Source: Stromatinia cepivora (Eukaryota > Ascomycota > Leotiomycetes > Helotiales > Sclerotiniaceae). Taken from it: 64,000 bases of DNA. Position numbers and translations under genes: made by a program. Below, piece by piece: positions 22,452-34,264 of this stretch (its first letter is position 1; every line of letters begins with the position of its first letter). The notes under the pieces are model-generated. The model did not search any database, had not been told where the DNA came from, and saw nothing but the letters and a program-made list of their open reading frames with translations. The stretch covers positions 1,178,001 through 1,242,000 of the forward strand of contig RCTD01000001.1 in assembly GCA_014898415.1 (NCBI GenBank). The letters run 5' to 3'.

Positions 22452-24725
22452 ATGGCTGATTTTCATTACGGAGGGACGGACGAGGAGTCTGCTGAGATCA
22501 AGAAGCTCAATGCCGAAGTTGTAGGTGGATTAGTTACTTCAATTCATTGCGCCTTTGCTAATTACATTCTTTTATAGCTTGAAGATACGGATAATTTTGA
22601 GAGTTGGGAAAAACTTGTTCGGGCAGCAGAGACGCTGGAAGGAGGATTGAATCGCAATTCAAGTCCACAAGCGATTGCGACAACTCGGGATTCTTACGAT
22701 CGCTTCCTTGCCAAATTTCCCCTGCTATTTGGATATTGGAAGAAGTATGCAGATCTGGAATTCTCCATAGCTGGCACAGAGGCTGCTGAGATGGTAAATT
22801 GAAGATAAATTGTATCGCATTGAGCTATGTGCTGACACATTCTAGGTTTTCGAGAGAGGCATTGCCAGTATCGCAACATCTGTGGATTTATGGACGGATT
22901 ATTGTTCCTTCAAGGTGGAGACAAGTCATGATCCTGATGTGATCAGAGAGTAAGTATATTAGATGCTTTCCTTCCCTTAACACAGCATCTGCAGCATGAT
23001 CAGGCAGCCACTATGGGCTACGTTAGGAGTTTTCATGGCTCACAAACGGTGAGAAATGCCAACAAAAGCTGTTCATGTTTGACTCTTCTCACCAACATGA
23101 CCAGGACATCTCTTTCTGCTATCACCCGTTCGCTTCTACCTCGTATCACTCTGCACACATTGTCGGCATGAGGAGGATATGAATATTTGCATTTAAGCAC
23201 ATTGCCCTTCCCGTATTTGCACTCCTTGCCACCTTTCCATTCCTCCCCTTTTTGGTCTATGACACGCATCTAACATCCCAAATTAGGCTTTTCGAGCGTG
23301 GAGCTGTCGCAGTCGGATTAGACTTTCTTGCGCATCCTTTCTGGGATAAATATCTCGAATTCGAGGACCGAGTTGAAGCCCAAGACAAGATATTCGGTAT
23401 CCTGAACCGTGTCGTAAAGATCCCCATGCATCAATATGCCAGATACTTCGAACGCTTTCGCCAATTAGCTCACACCCGTCCATTACAAGAGCTTCTCCCT
23501 GCCGAACAGCTCGAACAATTCCGCGCGGATGTTATCTCCGAAAACCTCGGTTTCCAGGCTGGACCAAAAGGCGAATTAGAGATCGAACGTGACATCAGAA
23601 CCAAAATCGATAATTTTCATCTCGAAATTTTTGCTCGTACACAAGCAGAGACCACAAAACGTTGGACGTACGAGTCTGAAATCAAGCGCCCTTATTTCCA
23701 CGTCACCGAGCTCGATAACCAACAACTTGCAAACTGGCGTAAATACTTGGACTTTGAAGAGGCCGAGGGTGATTACACTCGTGCTATTTTCTTATATGAA
23801 AGATGTTTAGTAACCTGTGCATTCTACGATGAGTTCTGGTTTCGCTATGCTCGTTGGATGTCATCAAAGGAGCGCAAGGAAGAAGAGGTCAGAAACATAT
23901 ACCAGCGAGCTAGCACACTTTATGTGCCAATCAGCAGACCCGGTATTAGGCTGCAATACGCCTATTTCGAGGAGATATCCGGTCGTGTTGATGTTGCGCG
24001 GGATATACATCAAGCCATTCTGGACCGCATGCCTGGTCATGTAGAGACAATCATTTCCTGGGCCAATCTTGAACGCCGTCACAAAGGCCTTAATGCTGCA
24101 ATTGAAGTCTACAAAGCACAGATCGCTTCAGCAGAACTAGATATTTACTCAAAAGCTGCTTTTGTTGTCGAGTGGGCTTTCTTGTTGTGGAAGATCCAAG
24201 GATCTGTCGATGAAGCTCGTCAAGTTTTCCAGAAGAACAAACAATGGTACCCCGAAAGCCGTCATTTCTGGACTAAGTACGTGGAGTTTGAGTTGGCGCA
24301 GCCAACCAATTCAGCCTCTGAACCCGAGCATCACGAAAGGCTTAAGCAAATTCATAGTGATATGATTAAGACATCCATGAGATTGGATACCAAGAAGGAA
24401 ATCAGCAATCTATACTTGGTGTACTTAAGAGAAAGGGGTTCTAAGGAAACCATGAAGGAATTCTTACAGATTGATCGTGAATTGAATGGGTAAGCATCTT
24501 TTTGCGAACATATGGAGTACCATGCTAATGGACTATAGTCCTGTATCAGTTCAACCCGACTACGTCAAAGCTACTGAATCGGGCAAAGCGATAGAGAACG
24601 GAACGATTCCAGGTGTTGTCGACACTGCTTCTTTATTGAAAGGCGAAGTCAGATATAACACATACTTCCAACAGCGCAAGCAACCAATGACAGTTGATCC
24701 TCAGGGCCTCGTATCGTTTCATTAA
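22452..24725 (+). CDS. PRP39: Pre-mRNA-processing factor Prp39 (U1 snRNP)
   Basis: Five exons (22452-22520, 22578-22793, 22846-22949, 23287-24489, 24539-24725) give 592 aa. Prp39 is a HAT/TPR-repeat scaffold of the U1 snRNP needed for 5' splice-site recognition. HAT motifs are visible throughout: FPLLFGYWKKYADLE, VDLWTDYCSFKVE, AVGLDFLAHPFWDKYLEFE, QLANWRKYLDFEEAEGD, DEFWFRYARWM, RPGIRLQYAYFEE, VETIISWANLERRHKG and SRHFWTKYVEFELAQ. Introns 1, 2 and 4 are short; intron 3 is 337 nt, unusually long here, but the join across it restores the conserved DVIRELFERGA segment. The C-terminus YFQQRKQPMTVD is plausible for the family. Confidence 0.93.
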
Positions 24726-25109
24726 ATCGTAACGTTGCGGCTTGTAGGAAGCATCAGTGTTGTTGTCGGGGTCTTAAAGTGTTCGACCAGATAGCGTGTA
24801 TAATAGTATTCTTATCAGCATCCTGATTGGCCTGGGATGAATTCTTCGATGTTTCTTTCTTTTCACTCCTCGAATGCTGGATAAAATATACCTTAGCCAG
24901 CTTAATGATTGGAGGCGTGGCCGTTTTGGTAATATGTGAAGGCTTGTCTCTGTTTTCATTCCCTTCATCCACTACCATGATAGATACAAAAAGCAGTTCT
25001 CATACACGTATTTTGGAAATTAAATATGCATGCATCATCGTGATTATCATTGATCAAACAGCTCTATACCGGCAAGCTGCATAGTCTATCTAACACCAAT
25101 CCCTTTATC
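24726..25109. other. Convergent spacer PRP39-MFS
   Basis: A 384-bp gap between the 3' ends of two convergent genes; no ORF with recognisable content. AATAAAATATA-like polyadenylation signals are possible. Confidence 0.35.
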
Positions 25110-26893
25110 TCAATATACATATCTAAAGTTAGGATTCTCCCTATCCGTCAAATCATCAAACGCATGTACCATGTCCCGGTCATTGGCCTGGCTCACTCCC
25201 GCCTCAGCCAACTCGTCTCTCTTTCTATTTTCCCTCATAAGATGCCGTCTCAGAAAAACTAACACTAAAAGAAGTAGCGTGTAGCAACCAAGATGAGTAG
25301 CAAACGCGATGAAGTATCGCGGCGCATCATTTTTCAGAAACACTTGAGGACCAACTGCATTTCCCGCAGCCCAACTTATGAAGTTTGCAGCTACGACTAT
25401 GGTCTTCTTGGTTTGGCCGGCGACGTTACGGGACATAAGGGTCAGAGAAAGAGTGGCAGTGGACCAGAATGAGAGCGTTATGTAGTAGGAAATCAGGAGC
25501 CCGACTTTAGTGCTGAGGTTGGTGTTGCGGATTGTCATGAGGATAATGGTGCCGATGAATGATCTAGGTGTTGGGGTTAGTATAATCGTATGTGGTTGGT
25601 GATATCGAATGCTTGCACTTACGGCATTAGGTAGAAAGTCATGACTAGAATATTTTGATTATACTTCTTTACCAAATAATGGCTCGATAACAAAACGATG
25701 ATGATATAGAAACCCAAAACCATAGACAAAAGCTGCGTTTGCAAAACTGTAAAGTTAAATCCCGTGATGATGATGTTGGCGAATGCACCCAGGCCACTCG
25801 TGGGCAACGTGGTACAGATGGCGATCAGGCAGTAACAATACATTTGCGGATCGGTCAATGCGTCTTTGACGTGCTCGATGCGGAATTTGCGGTTCTGCAT
25901 GCCGGTTTGGTTGGAGCGGACTCGTTCGACCATGAGTTTCTTGTCGGGTTCACTGAAACATTTGGCGCGCATGGGCGAGTCCGGCATCCAGACTAGGATG
26001 AATATTCCCCAGAGAAAGGAGAGACAGGCGTAGGCGACGAAGATGGCTTGCCAGGATTTGAGGGGCCCGGATTTCAGGAGTGTGAAGCAGTAGGCGAGGA
26101 GTCCGCCGACGATTTGTTGAGCGCCCTGTATTGATCATTAGATTGGGATCCTTCGAGCTGATTTGGTGGTGTTCAAAGGATGGGCATACATTCATCATAT
26201 ACCAATATATGACAACACCTGCTTGTTCTTCTCTTTTATACCACATGCTAGATAAGACCACGAATATGGGCTGACAAGCGGCTTCAAAGATTCCAAGAAG
26301 GGTGCGGGTGACGAGAAGACCTTCGAAATTATGACAGAGGGCATGCATGGAGAGTACTATACTCCAAACACAGACATTTATCCCCAGATACTTGGCAATT
26401 GGTACCCGTTGAATGACCCAGTTGGTGGGATATTCTACGGCCAGAATTCCAATATATATACACGTTGTGAGCCATGGATACTGGTTTTATATCAGTGAAC
26501 GTTCACATTTGAACGGAATATCAGATAGGGAAATACTTGTGAATCAGATACATGAGCATCTGCTCTGATGCCCATAATCGATGTAAAAGCCAACGTGCCT
26601 TTATCGAGCGCTTGTATAAAATATGTTAGGATCATTATAATCAATACTCGTCTATCGATGAGTTTTTTCAGCCGATGGTTTTCTTCATCACTTATATGAA
26701 TAAGCACGTCGCTGGTATATTTAGCAACTTCAGAATCAACACGTCCATGATCCATATGATCTGGTTTATCATCTCCTGGATAAAGCATCTCCTCGACGTG
26801 AGATATTTCGGGAACAGGTTGTGGGAACGTTTCGTCCATTTTCTGTGTCTTGGGCGGTGGAGCTGCGTCTTCGATTGCGACGGACATATTCAT
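25110..26893 (-). CDS. MFS transporter, DAL5-type anion:cation symporter
   Basis: Four exons (26893-26537, 26480-26190, 26125-25623, 25563-25110) with introns 26481-26536, 26126-26189 and 25564-25622 give 534 aa. The fold is the 12-TM layout of the allantoate/vitamin/organic-anion subfamily: a charged N-terminus, TM1 (VLIIMILTYFIQALDKGTL), the YPTNWVIQRVPIAKYLGINV loop after TM2, GLLVTRTLLGIFEAACQP, MWYKREEQAG, the FILVWMPDSPMRAKCFSE central loop typical of this group, and the second half ending in SWAAGNAVGPQVF and YFIAFATHLGCY. It acts at the plasma membrane; the substrate (nicotinate, pantothenate, allantoate or similar) cannot be decided from sequence. Confidence 0.88.
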
Positions 26894-27752
26894 CTTAGAT
26901 TCTGTATTTGTGGTTTTGGTGATCAGAGAGGAGTGAGTGTGGAAGTTAATCTAGTGAGGAACAAAAAGACATCCCACTTTTTGCAGAGGTTAGGAAGCTA
27001 GTATATATACTGTACATCCTGCACCATCTTGTCCTCTGGTAGTATACATGCATGCGTGCATCTTCATTCATCGAATAAGCCGGAGTGAAATTATCCATCC
27101 CGTGGGGAAGCAGATGGTGGTTTATGGGGAAGTGGGGTACCTGGTATTCATCTTGGCATCAGGCCTCGGGGTATCTCGTGTTGTAATAACCGAGACATAG
27201 GGTGCATAAGCTGCCTTGACAATAGTTACAGACGAGCATCAAAAGGTATGACTAAACTGAATGCAGGAGATGTTATTGTGTAAGGAAAGGACGAATGAAA
27301 GGAAGATCCGGAATTGAGTGAATGGCACAGCGAAGGTAATGAATGATAATGCTTAGCTGAATATTGTAGAGTGAGTACCCTACGAAAACGAACCTGCAGC
27401 TCGGCGAACAAATACTGAAGATCACTTTCCTAGAAGAAGCAGTAATCCTTGCTGTCTCTTGAACCTTATCACTGAGTAAGTATCTTAATCCTGATTATGA
27501 TTCGAAGAAATGAAAAGTTGACTTCGTATTGCTTTGGGGTATCATATCTTTTTGTATTCTAATTGTACCAACCGCAAGTTCAAAGCATTTTCTTTTTGAC
27601 AACATCCGTAATCTAAGACCAAGTTAGATCTAAGCTCCTCCTCAGATGTACTAGTTAGCATGCGTCTAATAATTCATAGTATAGGTAGAATATAAGATGC
27701 CGATGTAATGGTAGAAAGATGATGATTCTCCCAAGAATTTGCTCTAATCATA
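26894..27752. other. Intergenic, MFS promoter region
   Basis: About 860 bp between the MFS start (leftward) and the 3' end of the GCIP gene. It contains an ATACATGCATGCGTGCAT palindrome-rich stretch at about 27,045-27,062 next to the MFS start. No supported gene. Confidence 0.4.
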
Positions 27753-28983
27753 TTACCAGCCCTTTTTCATAGCAAGTTGAAATTTGTATGCCTGGGGAGT
27801 ATTAGCAAATGATCCAAATTTTCAAGAGAATGATACGCACCCAAGTAGTGAAATCATCTTTTTGTCCCTCCCAATTCTTGATCAGTAATTCAACTGTGGC
27901 AAAACCCGTAAACCAAGTCTCATCCATGAGCTTATCGATTGCAGCACTATCCAGATCATAGAAGGCACTTGCTAAATCATCCGTGAGGTTTGTAATCTTC
28001 TTCATCCTTACAAGTACCTCATCTAAGCACTCGACTATCCCTGGATCTTTGGAGGATTTCTCCTTCAGTTGTGCAGGCAACTCGGGATGTGGTAGATGGG
28101 GAAGTGTCTTGAACCTTCTCTTCTCGACCGCTTGATACATCAGAATTATGAGTCTTAGTCTTTTCGTTGATGACTCGAGCTTTTCGCGAATCTTTTCCGG
28201 GTCGTCCTTGGGTATATGTGATTGCGATCCAAAAAAATCATCAACAATATCTTGAGGATCTTTCTTCCCGTCATCTTCATCACCACTGTTCTCATCCTCA
28301 TCCTCATCCTCATCCTCTTCATCGTCATCCGATTCCTCCTCTGCCCACGCTTGCAATTCTTCGAGCGCATCCTTCACTAAATCTCGATATTCTTCTGCTT
28401 TCTTCATAGCCAATCCTGCTACACCTAAAGTCTTCAGCCCCATGACAGAATCACAGGCATCCCATACAACACCTGTCGAAGCCAAACTACCCTTCCCACT
28501 CGATTTACCCGTCCCATTCTTCTTATCATCGCTGAGAACTTTCCCATCTAGAGGAATTGCGTTGATGAGAGTTGACAACTCCGTCAAGACCTTCTTCACT
28601 CTCCATTGTAGTTCCTCACTCATAGCCTTCGTATATTTCGCTGCATTGCAAATTTCGGCGGCAGATGCCAGGCCTGGTAATGGTCCAGCCACAAGTTCCC
28701 GCAAAACTTTATTGATTGCCGAGGCCGTGAAGGGTTTATTGATAATCAAGAGAGACAGCTTCGTCGAATGCGCCTTTATGAGACTCGCTGAATCATGGGC
28801 AAGGTCGATAGCGTTGACGTCTGCATGCTTAGATTGCTCTGTCTCTTCGGAAGATGACCCCTCCTTCACATCTTCCGGAGCTTTCGCGGAGGCTTGTAGC
28901 TGTTGTATTAAATTTTTGATAGTTTCGACCGTAGATTTCAGAATAGCCAAGTCATCACCGGCCTTCTTTTCGGTATCTGCCAT
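27753..28983 (-). CDS. GCIP-family (Grap2/cyclin-D-interacting) protein
   Basis: Two exons (28983-27841 and 27791-27753) with a 49-nt intron (27792-27840, branch GCTAAT) give 393 aa; without splicing the protein would end in an implausible tail, while splicing yields WAYKFQLAMKKGW. The helical protein shows GCIP features: an N-terminal coiled-coil-like segment (LAILKSTVETIKNLIQQLQA), SLIKAHSTKLSLLIINKPF, GPLPGLASAAEICN, VVWDACDSVMGL, a long Asp/Glu tract encoded by CTCATC repeats on the plus strand (28,283-28,335), and LDSAAIDKLMDETWF. The human relative CCNDBP1 is a helix-bundle partner of cyclin D; the fungal role is unknown. It is divergent from ARP6. Confidence 0.8.
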
Positions 28984-29205
28984 AATGTTGATGTTATGGT
29001 GTGAAATCAACAGTTATGACACTGAGAAATGTGAAGCCTGAAAACTATTTTCTTAGTGGGGGTTTCTGCGCGACTCTGTAGTGCGACGCGACATCCACCC
29101 TCGCAATGCATTAATAAAGCTTCAAATAACCACCAACACTCCACTTACCATCGCCAAAATAATGTGCTGACCTTTCCCCGTCCAAATCTGGACGAGATAA
29201 AACAA
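28984..29205. promoter_or_regulatory. Divergent promoter GCIP / ARP6
   Basis: Only 222 bp separate the two start codons, so the core promoters and 5' UTRs must overlap or abut. A GC-richer core (GTGCGACGCGACATCC) lies near 29,080-29,096. No TATA box is evident. Confidence 0.5.
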
Positions 29206-30595
29206 ATGTCTACAAATCGAAAAGCAGCAGCTGCTGCTCAAGCACCTTCCACCAGAACTTTGGTTGTTGACAATGGAGCTTACACCATCAAGGCCGGATT
29301 CTCCTCTCCAGAATCCACAGATTCGCCGCGAATTATACCTAACTGCATCGCCCGCGACCGCGAAAAGAAGGTTTACATTGGATCGCAGTTGGATAATTGT
29401 AAGGATTTTGGAGACATCGTTTTTCGTAGGCCTGTTGAAAAAGGGTATTTGGTGAACTGGGAAGCAGAAAAAGAAATATGGGAGCACGAATTCTTTGACA
29501 AAAAAGCGCCGCTGCATTGCGATCCACGAGAGACAGGACTAATATTGACAGAGGCTCCTAATGCGCTACCGGCTCTGCAGACAAACTGTGATCAAATGGT
29601 GTTTGAGGAATTTGGTTTTGCTAACTACTATCGATGCCCCGGTATGTAATAATATGCTATGTCTGCGGATTGGCATTAATGAATGTCCAGGTCCAATTCT
29701 TAATGCGTATAATGATATTCAAGGAATCTTCAAAGGGCCAGCTCGAGATCCATCGCAGCCTCTTCTTCCTGCCGAAATAATTCTTCTCATCGACGCCGGA
29801 TATTCTCATACGACCATCACGCCTGTTTTACAAGGACGCCCTCTACAATCAGCGATCCGGAGATTAGAAGTAGGAGGCAAGCTCATGACAAATTACTTGA
29901 CACGCTTAATATCTCTCCGGCAGTATGACATGCGCAATGACACCTATTTGGTCAACGAGATCAAGGAAGCATGTTGTTATGTCTCAAGGGACTTCAATGG
30001 CGATATGGAGAAAACATGGAAAGGAACCAGAGGAGACCGAAGAGAAATTTTTGAGACGGGTGGTGGAATAGCGAAAGATTATGTTCTCCCTGATTATCAT
30101 AACCGATCTCAAGGTTTCGTGCGAGACCATGATCCATTACAAGCAGGAAAATTAAAGCAGTTGACGAAAGGGAAGATGGCGGAAGCTGCGGAAGATATTT
30201 TGACTTTGAGAAATGAACGATTCACGGTTCCGGAATTACTATTCAATCCTTCGGATATTGGTATGCGACAATCAGGCATAGCTCAACTAGTCATGGAAAG
30301 TCTTTCTTCCTTACCCATGGGTCTATGGCCAGCTCTTCTCGCAAATATCATTGTTGTAGGAGGTAGTTCAAAGATAGAAGGATTCATTTTGAGGCTTCAG
30401 CTTGAGATCAAGGCACTTGCACCAGCGGAATGTTACGTTCGTTGTGCGAGACCAGAACATCCGATTATCAGCACTTGGAATGGTGGGGCAGAATTGGCGA
30501 AGCATCCCGATGTCTTGAAGAAGTTATCGGTAACGAAGCAAGAGTATGACGAATATGGAAGTGCTTGGGTCGCAAAAAAGTTTGGAGGTAAATAA
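29206..30595 (+). CDS. ARP6: Actin-related protein Arp6 (SWR1 complex)
   Basis: Two exons (29206-29641, 29691-30595) separated by a 49-nt intron give 446 aa. Actin-fold signatures are the first phosphate loop TLVVDNGAYTIKAGF, PNCIARDREKKVYIGSQLD, the LILTEAPNALPALQ strand, the second phosphate loop EIILLIDAGYSHTTITP, and the late GLWPALLANIIVVGGSSKIEGF. The RPVEKGYLVNWEAEKEIWEHEFF segment and absence of large insertions fit Arp6. Arp6 is part of the SWR1 complex that deposits H2A.Z, with roles in heterochromatin in several fungi. Frames upstream of the ATG to 29,056 begin at GTG, so 29,206 is chosen as the start. Confidence 0.93.
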
Positions 30596-30982
30596 AGAGC
30601 AATGTGAATTCATGATATCCTCGAATGCACAACTTCAAGCATTAATTCCTCGTCTGACCAACCTTGACGGCCAGTGTCAGACTCTGCGCGGTTACTACGT
30701 ATACATTGCACCAAGGCAAGTAGGGACGATGTTAAAAACTACTTTGCACGGTTGTTATATCAAATAGCTACATAGTTCCTTCCAAACAATAATCCACAAC
30801 CCCAGATTATGTTGTGTTTCCCAATCACCAAACAACAACGACGCCATATTGTGTTGTACATCCAATTATCAAACGCCACTACAACATAACATTGAATAAG
30901 ACATCTACCGCGAATCACTAGCAAGTTCATTGAGCCGCTAGAGGGACAATCACTTACAGCTGAAAGAGCGCTAGATTCAGCA
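30596..30982. other. Convergent spacer ARP6-cupin
   Basis: A 387-bp convergent gap. It contains near-repeats of a CAACA-rich motif (ACAACGACGCCATATTGTGTTG and neighbours, about 30,800-30,880) with no coding value. Confidence 0.4.
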
Positions 30983-31707
30983 TCACATTTTTCCTCTGCA
31001 AGCTGCCAGGCACGCTGCAGATCCAATTATACTGCCAGTGCCTACGTCTGGTATAGGAGGCAGGTTGAACCCTCCTGCTGGATTACCAAAAGCAGCAGCC
31101 ATTATATCCCTCGGCAGTTGCGCAAATCCATTAAGAATATTCTGTGTGCCTGCATCCTCCGAATTCAGCGCCGACACAAGAGTAGCTTTGGTACAACCTT
31201 GATTCCGTTTAGCGTTCATAATCTTAGTCTTTGAGGACGTACAGTACCTATATTTTGCATACTGTGAATACTACCCCTCGGGAAGATTGTCATTTGCCAT
31301 GGCCTCAGCGTTTGATTAACGATCTTCGCCCCGTTCTCCTCGATCATCCACGTCTGTGTCACACCCTCAACTGCCACTACAAAATTCGTCCCACGCGGAT
31401 GGTAATGAGGAGGTAACATTCCACATGGCCCCAAGTTTATCAACGCCATCGTCATACCGTAACTAGTTGAAGCAGGGAATGTAGCAGCATCAGCGTTGAC
31501 GACAGCGCCTGGCGTGTAGGTGTAGTGAGGCTGTGTGGTGAAATCGAAAAACCAAGTCAGGTTGCTATTCAACAGAAAATTCATTTTGTCGAGCTGGGTG
31601 GAAGCAACTTTGATCTCGGCATCGAGAATGGAGTTTACTGTTACATCGATGCAACAGATTGAGGTCACGAGGTTGCCCAGACAGGCAAGTGTGAGCTTTG
31701 GGAGCAT
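30983..31707 (-). CDS. Secreted cupin (spherulin/germin-like) protein
   Basis: Two exons (31707-31248 and 31197-30983; 50-nt intron 31198-31247) give 224 aa. ATG 31707 (MLPKLTLACLGNLVTSICC) is chosen because upstream codons to 31,773 begin at TTG; the hydrophobic start may be a signal peptide. The cupin barrel is seen as SYGMTMALINLGPCGMLPPH then HYHPRGTNFVVAVEG (motif 1) and FPRGSIHSMQNIG (motif 2). The HxH pair and motif-2 His/Asn are present, but the usual motif-1 Glu appears replaced (RGTNF). The exon-2 ending ATLVSALNSEDAGT...SAACLAAC resembles plant-germin-like/spherulin 1 proteins of ascomycetes. Likely a cell-wall or extracellular protein; enzymatic activity is unproven. Confidence 0.82.
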
Positions 31708-33050
31708 GGCGATTATTAGAGGTAGAGCAACCGATTTTAACTGACTGGATTCTCTCGGAGATTTCGACGGCAAACTGCAGATGAATGGCAGATGCAGTAC
31801 TGTAGAAGATGCTGCAGTGAAACTTCATCAGGAATATTCTAGGGTCTTTATATACGACCCGGCCATCCGGTAATAACTCAATAACTGAAACAAAATATAC
31901 AGACTGGAACGCCAACGCAGTGAGCCATTTTTTCGTCACCATAACTCCAATTCCGCCGGCTTCTTTTTGTGGTGCATGATGATAGGAACGGAAGGTCATC
32001 GTTCTATCTAATTTGCCACTGAACGTGCTTGAGATGGTACGATAGCTATTGATAATGGGACGAGGGTTACGTTAATAGACAGCTCCTCATCTTGTCTGGA
32101 ATTTACTTCAGCTTGTGATGAGGTGGGAGAATGTATTAATAAATAATTAAAGAGGTACTCATGAGCACTGCTCATAATTTACCCTGATTTTCTGTACTCG
32201 CTGCTACAATGTACTTTTCTTTCTTCAGTTGTGTCTAATGGTAAAATTTTCATGCTTCGAAGTCTGAAGCAGTCACTCTTTTAGCTTACTCACTTTTTTG
32301 TTTCTGATTATTGACGTCGCGATACAGTGCAAGCAAGGTCTACGAAATCGCAGGTAAGCCGAATAGGTGCCTCAGAAGAATTGTCCATTAACATAGACAG
32401 TAAGATCTTACTTTGGAACGTGTAAAAGGGACGGCTGTTTAGGGTTCCAGTTGTGTAGCAGTTTGCACTTTTCCTCTCAAAATTCCAGTAGTATTTCCAA
32501 ACAATATCGTAATCATGATGACGTTGATGCTTTAGATGCAGCAGCTCGATTTCTATCTGTATTAATCATATGGTATATATGCCATTTGTAGGAGTCGTTT
32601 ACATTTAGAAAATCTATCCCCTTACCCTCTCCCACCTCACAACGCTCACCACAGAACAAGACAAGACTTCATATCCCCATAATTATAAGTTCCTACCACC
32701 ACAAGAATCCCAAGTGAATTCCATCAAACAGTACACATAATTAATCTATTCTCTATAATGGGCTTTCATATAACACTGCAGGCAGTCTTTCCTCTTCGAT
32801 TCTGAACATCACTTTCATGTTTTACGGTTCATACCATCCTCTCTCTATATCCTGTGTCTTGCATCTTACTCATTATTAAACAACAGAGAGCACTAGCTAA
32901 TTCCCACGATACGCAAAGTTTCTAAAGCATTAAGATTTCTTGAATTTTGATTATACTCATATCCTTCGCAAGGGACTAGGTCAGGTCTCGCTGAATATCT
33001 AGTAAGCTTTAACTGGTATTGACGATATTAGAATTTAGTACGCATATTGA
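31708..33050. other. Intergenic, transition to AT-rich region
   Basis: Upstream region of the cupin gene followed by about 1 kb with no supported ORF. Base composition falls from gene-like to strongly AT-rich at about 33,050. Confidence 0.4.
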
Positions 33051-34189
33051 AGTTTAACTCTGGATGAATAAGATAAAATTGTAAAATTGTAAAATTAATA
33101 GATATATTGAGCTCAATCTAGTCTATCATCTCATCTTATAATATATGTCAACCACTCTAGTTTCCGGCCACTATTTTATATCAAAAACCACGATTTTCAC
33201 CTATTTGATAACTTTACAACGAATCAATATAAATAATTAGAATTTTAATTATAGATTCTTTATATAAATACTAGTCGATTCTGAAAATTTCAGAATTTTC
33301 GCGATTTTATTCATTAAGATATTGAAGATTGAGTTTGAATTTTCAATTTGTATATGATTTATATACAAATTTCAACAGTATAAAAATCTTGAATAACTTT
33401 CCAACAAAAATAATTAAAAATAAACTATAAATTTTAATAGAATCCTTAAATCATATTATATAAAATGAATCTAGTTTCCAAAAAAAGAATTATAAATAAT
33501 GTTTTATTACTCATTGAAAAATTGCTCATATAAAATTTTATAAAAAATAAAATATAAGTATCAATAAAAGATTTGTTAGATGTCACGTATTTGAAGGTGA
33601 TAAATCTTATAATTGAGAGGTAGTGGCTCAGGGACTGTAGTGGGGTAAGCGAGTATTGAGTTATAGTAGTGGGAGTTGGGTAGTATATTGGTATTAGATG
33701 TAGTATTAAAATACAGATTCTTAATCTTCAATATTGAAGATATAGTCTTTCTATATATCTCTTTGGAATTCTTTTATATATCAAAGGTTTATTCTTATTT
33801 ATTAATTTAAATAAAGATTTATCATTCTAATTATCTTGATTAATATAATAAAGGTTCTTTATTTCGAATAATTCTAGTATTCGATTAATTTAGGTTTCTT
33901 TATTTGAATATCTATAAATTCAATAATTTTGTATATACTAATAAATTCGTAAAATTCGAATTCGTATTTGTATATTGATTGATTTAATTGATTAGATCAA
34001 TTTGATTAATTTAATTGATTTAATTGATTTAATTGATCAAATCGATCAAATCGATCAAATCGATCTAATTGATCAAAATGGTCTAATTGATCTTGTTTAT
34101 TATATCGATCTTATTATTCAGAATGAATATAATATATATATATAAATCGATTAGATCTATTTGTCGGAATATGAATCACGTGCATGGTA
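33051..34189. other. AT-rich RIP-like stretch with ATTGATT repeats
   Basis: Very AT-rich, no long frames. At 33,978-34,090 it has a run of (T/A)AATTGATT and ATCGATCAA units alternating between TTGATTTAATTGAT and GATCAAATCGAT forms, forming overlapping palindromes. No identifiable transposon domain was recovered. Confidence 0.5.
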
Positions 34190-34240
34190 AGGATGGTAAG
34201 GATGGTAAGGGTGGTAAGGATGGTAAGGATCATGTGCGCA
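34190..34240. repeat. GGTAAGGAT short tandem repeat
   Basis: Five to six copies of a 9-bp GGTAAGGAT unit with one GGGTGGT variant. The reverse-complement unit (TTACCATCC) forms a similar array at 38,290-38,345. Confidence 0.85.
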
Positions 34241-34264
34241 CTAGTACTCGCACTAGTGCCTCGG

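Noticed and set aside
22950..23286. Possible extra gene or exon inside the 337-nt PRP39 intron
   Set aside because: The flanking exons join directly into conserved HAT sequence and the intron frames carry no recognisable content.
25739..25996. 85-codon plus-strand frame
   Set aside because: Antisense shadow of the MFS transporter exon 3.
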